In this document: positions 34,751 through 38,509 of the stretch, piece by piece | Numbering within the stretch: the first letter of the stretch is position 1 | How the letters are laid out: the number at the start of each line of letters is the position of its first letter | Assembly: GCA_019639215.1 (NCBI GenBank) | Contig: JAHBSH010000013.1 | Coordinates: forward strand, 1 to 38,509 | Source of the DNA: Acidobacteriota bacterium | GTDB taxonomy: Bacteria; Acidobacteriota; Blastocatellia; Pyrinomonadales; Pyrinomonadaceae | Direction of reading: 5' to 3' | DNA length: 38,509 nt | Made by a program: the position numbers and the translations under genes | Notes under the pieces: generated by a model | The model's input: only the letters and a program-made list of their open reading frames with translations | Told to the model about the DNA's origin: nothing | Databases searched by the model: none

Positions 34751-35635
34751 GTGATCACAGGTTTTAATACAGACATAGAATATCAGGGGGTCATATACCA
34801 CGTTCAAACGGAGGATAAGGGTTTGGAGCGCCCGATGATCCTTTCTTTGGTGTATAACGGCGGGACGATCCTTGCGAGCAAAAGAGCCTCTTATGATGAT
34901 CTGGTCGCTGGCGGATTTGATGAGAAACAGCTCGAAGAACGTCTGAATCGTCAGCATCGCCTGATATGTGCGGCGATAAAAGCCGGTCGCATAGACGACC
35001 TGAAGAAAATGTCCTCTCGGGAAACCGTACCGGCTCGTTCTGCAGAACCGGCGATTGCAGAGACCCTTCGCAAGGCAGAGACAGTCACGGTCAGCCTTGA
35101 ATTGCCTGATGTGCCGGAATATCCGGTTCCGCGACCTGAGACGGGCGAACTAAGCTTCCCGATACCGCGGCCGGATTTTGGTGAAGAATTTGACCTGGAT
35201 TCGGTAATGGAAGGTCCTGTCATAGATATAGGGGCTATTAGCATTATAGAAGAAGAGGCTATCGAAGAGGTCGTTCTGCCTGAGACGGCAGTTGAGATCA
35301 TTAGCGATATGGCAGGGAAGGAACGCCCTGTAAATGATAAACTCTCCGTCGAATTACTTGGCGATGTTAAGTTCAAAGGCGGTGAACGCAGGGCAGTTAC
35401 GGTCATGGTCTGTCGCGGTTCTGAGCGAAAGATAGTTCCTGATGTACAGATAATGATCAAGATAATCGGGTCGAACTTTAGACCGCTTATCTTTCATTCG
35501 GCGACTGATGACAACGGTATTGCTAGCGTTAACATGCAATTTCCTAAGTTTAGATCTGGGCGCGCCGCCTTGCTTGTCAGAGCATCTGACGGCGGTGATG
35601 AAGTAGAATTGAGGCGTCCGGTGGAATTAGGCTAG
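34751..35635 (+). CDS. Acidobacterial-type conserved hypothetical protein with C-terminal Ig-like domain
   Basis: I know no function for this protein. The N-terminal domain (about residues 1-85: GFNTDIEYQGVIYHVQTEDKG, then SLVYNGGTILASKRASYDDL, then LNRQHRLICAAIKAGRIDDL) resembles an uncharacterised domain recurring in Acidobacteria. A Pro/Glu-rich acidic middle (about 100-205) follows. The C-terminus (about 210-294: DVKFKGGERRAVTVMVCRGSERKIVPDVQI, SATDDNGIASVNMQF) is a predicted Ig-like beta sandwich. The frame is open from 34670, but a promoter occupies 34660-34687, so I start at the GTG at 34751-34753 (294 residues). That start lacks a Shine-Dalgarno. It is probably the first gene of a unit with thiS and thiG. 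Confidence 0.75.
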   Translation: MITGFNTDIEYQGVIYHVQTEDKGLERPMILSLVYNGGTILASKRASYDDLVAGGFDEKQLEERLNRQHRLICAAIKAGRIDDLKKMSSRETVPARSAEPAIAETLRKAETVTVSLELPDVPEYPVPRPETGELSFPIPRPDFGEEFDLDSVMEGPVIDIGAISIIEEEAIEEVVLPETAVEIISDMAGKERPVNDKLSVELLGDVKFKGGERRAVTVMVCRGSERKIVPDVQIMIKIIGSNFRPLIFHSATDDNGIASVNMQFPKFRSGRAALLVRASDGGDEVELRRPVELG

Positions 35636-35668
35636 CGGCATCTTGGATTTGCCGCTCGAATATCCGAC

Positions 35669-35697
35669 AATGATCGTAAGCTATGGTTACGATCATT
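35669..35697 (+). promoter_or_regulatory. Hairpin holding the thiS start codon in its loop
   Basis: AATGATCGTAA (35669-35679) and TTACGATCATT (35687-35697) are perfectly complementary over 11 bp. The 7-base loop GCTATGG contains the thiS ATG (35683-35685). There is no Shine-Dalgarno upstream of thiS. The structure may control thiS initiation or be chance; it is not a TPP riboswitch. Confidence 0.5.
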
Positions 35698-35886
35698 TTG
35701 AACGGAGAATCTAAAGAGATCGAGACAGAGGTCACGCTTGACCGTCTGCTCGATCTTTTTTCTTTGCCTAAGCAACGCGTCGCGGTCGAACTGAACAAAA
35801 ATGTCATCAGGCGGCAGGACTGGGAAAAGATACAGGTGAATGACGCTGACCGGATCGAGATCGTCCACTTCGTCGGCGGCGGGTAG
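35683..35886 (+). CDS. thiS: Sulfur carrier protein ThiS
   Basis: ThiS is a ubiquitin-fold protein whose C-terminal glycine is adenylated and thiocarboxylated, then donates sulfur to ThiG for the thiazole of thiamine. The 67-residue protein has the family start TIILNGESKEIETEVTLDRLL, then RVAVELNKNVIRRQDWEKIQVNDADRIEIVHFVGGG with the essential C-terminal Gly-Gly. It follows the upstream gene after 47 bases and precedes thiG by 110. No ThiF-like activating enzyme is encoded here. Its ATG lies in the loop of a hairpin. Confidence 0.93.
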   Translation: MVTIILNGESKEIETEVTLDRLLDLFSLPKQRVAVELNKNVIRRQDWEKIQVNDADRIEIVHFVGGG

Positions 35887-35996
35887 GCAAGATCAGAAGA
35901 AAGGGAGACAAGGAGTCACGGAGAGTGAATAGGTAGTTTGATCGAAAACTTGTAGGTCTCTGTGGTTTCTTTTGTCGCTGTGGTAAATTCAAGAAA

Positions 35997-36767
35997 ATGT
36001 CAGACGTATTTAAACTAGCAGGAAAAGAATTTGGTTCGCGGCTCATTATCGGGACGGGGAAGTATCGTTCTTATGATGAAATGAAGGCCGCGCACAAGGC
36101 TTCTGGTGCGGAGATGGTGACGGTCGCGGTCAACCGCGTGCCGTTGGACGGTTCGAGCGAATCGTTTTTGGACCATCTCGATCCGGCGATGCAGATATTG
36201 CCGAATACCGCAGGCTGTTACGATGCCGAACACGCCATTCGCACATCGCGGCTTGCACGCGAGGCTCTCAATACCGAATGGATAAAACTTGAGGTGATCG
36301 GCGATCCCGTGACGCTTTTGCCTGATAACGAGCAGACACTCGAAGCGGCAAAAGTGCTTGTAAAGGAAGGCTTTATCGTGCTGCCGTATTTTTCCGACGA
36401 TCTGATAATGGCGAAAAAGCTTCTTGATGCAGGTTGCGCGGCTGTCATGCCACTTGCGGCTCCGATAGGTTCGGGCATGGGCGTGCAAAATCCGTCAAAT
36501 CTGCGCATAATGCGCGAACAGTTGCCCGATGCAACGATAATCGTTGATGCAGGTGTCGGCGTTCCAAGTGATGCCGCTGTGGCGATGGAACTCGGCGCCG
36601 ACGCGATCTTGATGAACACCGCAATTGCCGAAGCAGGCGACGCCGCACAAATGGCAACCGCAATGAAACTCGCCGTTCAGGCGGGCCGTCTCGGCTACCT
36701 CTCAGGCCGTATGCCCAAACGCCTCTATGCCTCAGCGTCAAGCCCGATCGCCGGTGCGATAAAATAG
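35997..36767 (+). CDS. thiG: Thiazole synthase
   Basis: ThiG condenses 1-deoxy-D-xylulose 5-phosphate, dehydroglycine and ThiS-thiocarboxylate to the thiamine thiazole. The 256-residue TIM barrel shows [14 protein letters not shown], Lys97 in [12 protein letters not shown], which forms the imine with the sugar phosphate, and the glycine-rich [23 protein letters not shown]. The C-terminal phosphate-binding loop is [31 protein letters not shown]. The length is normal. The preceding 110-base gap holds no gene. Expression probably comes from the promoter at 34660 or an unseen one in the gap. Confidence 0.96.
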   Translation: MSDVFKLAGKEFGSRLIIGTGKYRSYDEMKAAHKASGAEMVTVAVNRVPLDGSSESFLDHLDPAMQILPNTAGCYDAEHAIRTSRLAREALNTEWIKLEVIGDPVTLLPDNEQTLEAAKVLVKEGFIVLPYFSDDLIMAKKLLDAGCAAVMPLAAPIGSGMGVQNPSNLRIMREQLPDATIIVDAGVGVPSDAAVAMELGADAILMNTAIAEAGDAAQMATAMKLAVQAGRLGYLSGRMPKRLYASASSPIAGAIK

Positions 36768-36814
36768 AAGCGGCAATTACATTCCGCAAAAAGACTAAAC
36801 GTACTTCGATAGTT

Positions 36815-37345
36815 ATGACCGATAAGCAATTCTACGATTGGCAAACATTAGGTGGCACGGACGATGTAATGCGGTTCGTGAATGCGCTGGAAAAGGCGGA
36901 CATTGTTTGGTGTGCAATTGGCGGTATCGCCGTCAACCATTGGGCGGCAGAGCAAATGGTGACCCAAGATGTGGATTTTGTTGTTGCCACTGATTCGATA
37001 GAAAAAGCGGAAAAAGCTCTAACCGATGCCGGTTTTAAAAAGGAATCTTTCGACTGGTCGGTTAATTTCAAAGGCAGGTCAAAGGTGAGTATTCAGTTGA
37101 CCACCGAGGAATTTTACAGGGATGTTGCCGAGCGCGGAGTTGCTGCTGATGTTCACGGAATTTTGATGAGAGTTGCGTCTGTTGAAGACACTCTGGCTGG
37201 AAAGATCCGAGCGTGGAGCGACCCGACCCGTCGCCAAAGTAAACGAATCAAAGACCTTGCGGATATTGCCCGCCTTGTTGAATCTCATCCGGAATTGTGG
37301 GAGAGCCTTACGGCTGAATTGAAGTCGCTCGTCGAACGGCCCTAA
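36815..37345 (+). CDS. Nucleotidyltransferase-fold protein (AbiEii/DUF6036-like), orphan
   Basis: A 176-residue protein with the minimal nucleotidyltransferase signature: a small-residue turn CAIGGIAVNHW (Gly36-Gly37) and TQDVDFVVA carrying two acidic residues, Asp52 and Asp54, for metal binding. Later, GILMRVASVEDTLAGKIRAWSDPTRRQSKRIKDLADIARL matches the KDxxDI-type C-terminal part of AbiEii-like and related proteins. Such proteins often act as toxins in AbiE-type or MNT-HEPN toxin-antitoxin pairs, but no antitoxin, HEPN or AbiEi partner is adjacent. The start is the ATG at 36815. It could also be a domesticated or non-toxic transferase. Confidence 0.75.
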   Translation: MTDKQFYDWQTLGGTDDVMRFVNALEKADIVWCAIGGIAVNHWAAEQMVTQDVDFVVATDSIEKAEKALTDAGFKKESFDWSVNFKGRSKVSIQLTTEEFYRDVAERGVAADVHGILMRVASVEDTLAGKIRAWSDPTRRQSKRIKDLADIARLVESHPELWESLTAELKSLVERP

Positions 37346-37367
37346 ATCAATAAATGTAACGCCCGCT

Positions 37368-37400
37368 GCTGATGGCTCAATAAGATCGCCAGCGATCAGC
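37368..37400. terminator. Weak hairpin between convergent genes
   Basis: GCTGATGGC pairs with GCGATCAGC (one mismatch) in the 89-base gap between the convergent nucleotidyltransferase-fold and lipoprotein genes. Only TAATTG follows, so the terminator call is weak. Confidence 0.3.
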
Positions 37401-37434
37401 TAATTGTCGAAATGGTTGTTATAGGCTGAGAGAG

Positions 37435-38238
37435 CTATGCCTCTCCGTTTATATAAAGACCGGTTATTTTGCCGGTTGCCAGATTAAGATGCAGATTGAA
37501 GAAGCAGTTTCCTCCATCCGCTACATCGATCCTTTCTTTGGTCCAATCTTTGTGATCAAACTTATTACATAAGAAGTTTGCCCATACTTCTTTTTCACCG
37601 ATGTCATTTAATACAGCAGCATATTGTCTGTAATAAATTCCCAAGTCTTTCAGACCTTCCCGGTTGGTTCTGTTTTGAAGAAACACCTCAACCTTCTTAT
37701 TCAGTCCGTGTTGAAGAAAAGCTTCGATTTCCTTGAGTTCGTCAATTGATAGGCTTGCCGCTTCTTTGCTTTTGAACATCACATAATTGAGGTCATTTAA
37801 AGGCAGCAAGGCTATCTTTGAGGTATCGATTTCAATCTCGCGTGAGTTATTCCAAAGGTCATTGAAGAAACTATCGTCAGAGATATCAAAGCAAGTATCC
37901 GCATCATACTTTACTGTTTTACTGTTGGCTCGAAAAGTTCTTACTTCATCGCTATTCAAATAAACTTTGATGACGAACTCAGGTGCGAACTTACAAACTC
38001 CAATCGACGTGCCTGAGCCTAATGTTTTCGCAATTAACTCAAATTGTAGTTTTTGAATTTCCCTCGTGTCCGTTTCGTCAAAGGCACCCTGGACGCGGTT
38101 AATAGATTTTATGGTTACAAATTCGATCTCGTCCGATCGGATGTCTATTCCCGATGTTTCAGAAATAAGATCGTTCGCGGGCTGACCGCAACCGATCAGA
38201 AACAATAGTAAAAATGTCGTTAATACGAGTTGTCTCAT
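37435..38238 (-). CDS. Hypothetical lipoprotein
   Basis: A 267-residue protein with a lipoprotein signal: MRQLVLTTFLLLFLIGC, lipobox LIGC with Cys17 as the acylated residue. The mature part is soluble and mixed, with SSSIDELKEIEAFLQHGLNKKVEVFLQNR-like helices and a C-terminal Asn/Leu-rich tail (FNLHLNLATGKITGLYING). I recognise no domain. It should be anchored to a membrane in the periplasm. It runs toward the nucleotidyltransferase-fold gene, with stops 90 bases apart. No close operon partner is seen; the next gene upstream starts beyond the right edge. Confidence 0.75.
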   Translation of the reverse strand: MRQLVLTTFLLLFLIGCGQPANDLISETSGIDIRSDEIEFVTIKSINRVQGAFDETDTREIQKLQFELIAKTLGSGTSIGVCKFAPEFVIKVYLNSDEVRTFRANSKTVKYDADTCFDISDDSFFNDLWNNSREIEIDTSKIALLPLNDLNYVMFKSKEAASLSIDELKEIEAFLQHGLNKKVEVFLQNRTNREGLKDLGIYYRQYAAVLNDIGEKEVWANFLCNKFDHKDWTKERIDVADGGNCFFNLHLNLATGKITGLYINGEA

Positions 38239-38308
38239 CGGGTTCTATTACTTCTTATTTCGGTAGCCTTTAAATTTTTGTCATATATATTTGGAAAAGC
38301 CTCTTGAG

Positions 38309-38509
38309 TCACCTGACCACATCCAGTGTCAGAAACATATTGCCGCTGATGAGAAACTCTGACGGCGGCAACTGCGATTCGGACACGACGGTCTGCGTTG
38401 TTTTGGTGATGCCTCCGGTCGTGCGGCCGCTGTTGATCGTGGCCAGAACGGAAGGCGGCAGGTTCGGCATCTCGCTGGCGCCGATCACAGCTCCCTGCGT
38501 TGTCCGCGT
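38309..38509 (-). CDS. 3' end of an unidentified gene (partial, runs off right edge)
   Basis: An uninterrupted frame of 66 codons enters from the right edge on the - strand and stops with TGA at 38309-38311. The visible end includes SEMPNLPPSVLATINSGRTTGGITKTTQT, VVSESQLPPSEFLISGNMFLTLDVVR. Codon use and GC content are gene-like and higher in GC than the neighbouring lipoprotein gene. The protein is not recognisable from this fragment. Confidence 0.6.
   Translation of the reverse strand, partial: TRTTQGAVIGASEMPNLPPSVLATINSGRTTGGITKTTQTVVSESQLPPSEFLISGNMFLTLDVVR

Noticed and set aside
35636..35996. TPP riboswitch upstream of thiS or thiG
   Set aside because: I could not find the conserved CTGAGA and ACCTGA-type elements in the thiS and thiG upstream regions; only a simple hairpin is present at thiS.

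Overview
The window looks like a chromosomal segment of a mid-GC Gram-negative-type heterotroph, most likely an Acidobacteriota member (Blastocatellia/Pyrinomonadaceae-like). This is inferred from the overall protein character, a complete bacterial-type complex I operon, a bTHX small-subunit ribosomal protein gene, and a protein (34751-35635) that resembles uncharacterised acidobacterial proteins. No rRNA or phylogenetic marker that would settle the taxonomy is present. Many genes lack an obvious Shine-Dalgarno sequence.

Layout. 1-1510: the end of an unidentified + strand gene, a strong hairpin, a secreted hypothetical protein (-), a short decayed fragment of hemL (-), and tRNA-Leu(TAA) (-). 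1715-4371: a short NfeD-like membrane protein (+) convergent with a PP2C phosphatase (-), then a cystathionine gamma-synthase-type PLP enzyme (-). 4526-8823: leuABCD (transcribed right to left), with a short LeuA that lacks the C-terminal allosteric domain. 9133-13368: a methylcitrate (propionate) operon prpB-prpC-prpD (-) with queH fused to its end by a TAATG stop/start overlap. A divergent LysR-type regulator (13619-14503, +) shares the upstream region, which contains a 22-bp-phased direct repeat. 14713-16766: a YbdK-like carboxylate-amine ligase (+) convergent with a class I glutamine amidotransferase-like protein (-); their stop codons overlap in a TTAA.

17353-34439 is a 17-kb NADH:quinone oxidoreductase operon (all -): nuoA-B-C-D-[TonB-C-like secreted protein]-E-F-[bTHX ribosomal protein]-G-H-(no nuoI)-J-K-[two unknown genes]-L-[secreted SH3-like protein]-M-N. 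It starts from a near-consensus promoter (TTGACA-17-TACGAT at 34540-34568) and ends in a rho-independent terminator at 17309-17342. The absence of nuoI and the five embedded non-Nuo genes are the most notable features of the window.

34660-38509: divergent from nuo, an acidobacterial-type protein, thiS and thiG (+), then an orphan nucleotidyltransferase-fold protein (+), a lipoprotein (-), and the 3' end of an unidentified gene running off the right edge (-).

Physiologically the region serves central metabolism: leucine and cysteine/methionine biosynthesis, propionyl-CoA disposal through the methylcitrate cycle, tRNA queuosine modification, thiazole synthesis for thiamine, and respiratory NADH oxidation. 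I see no CRISPR array, transposase, integrase or prophage. The best candidate for undescribed biology is the set of unrelated genes embedded in the nuo operon.
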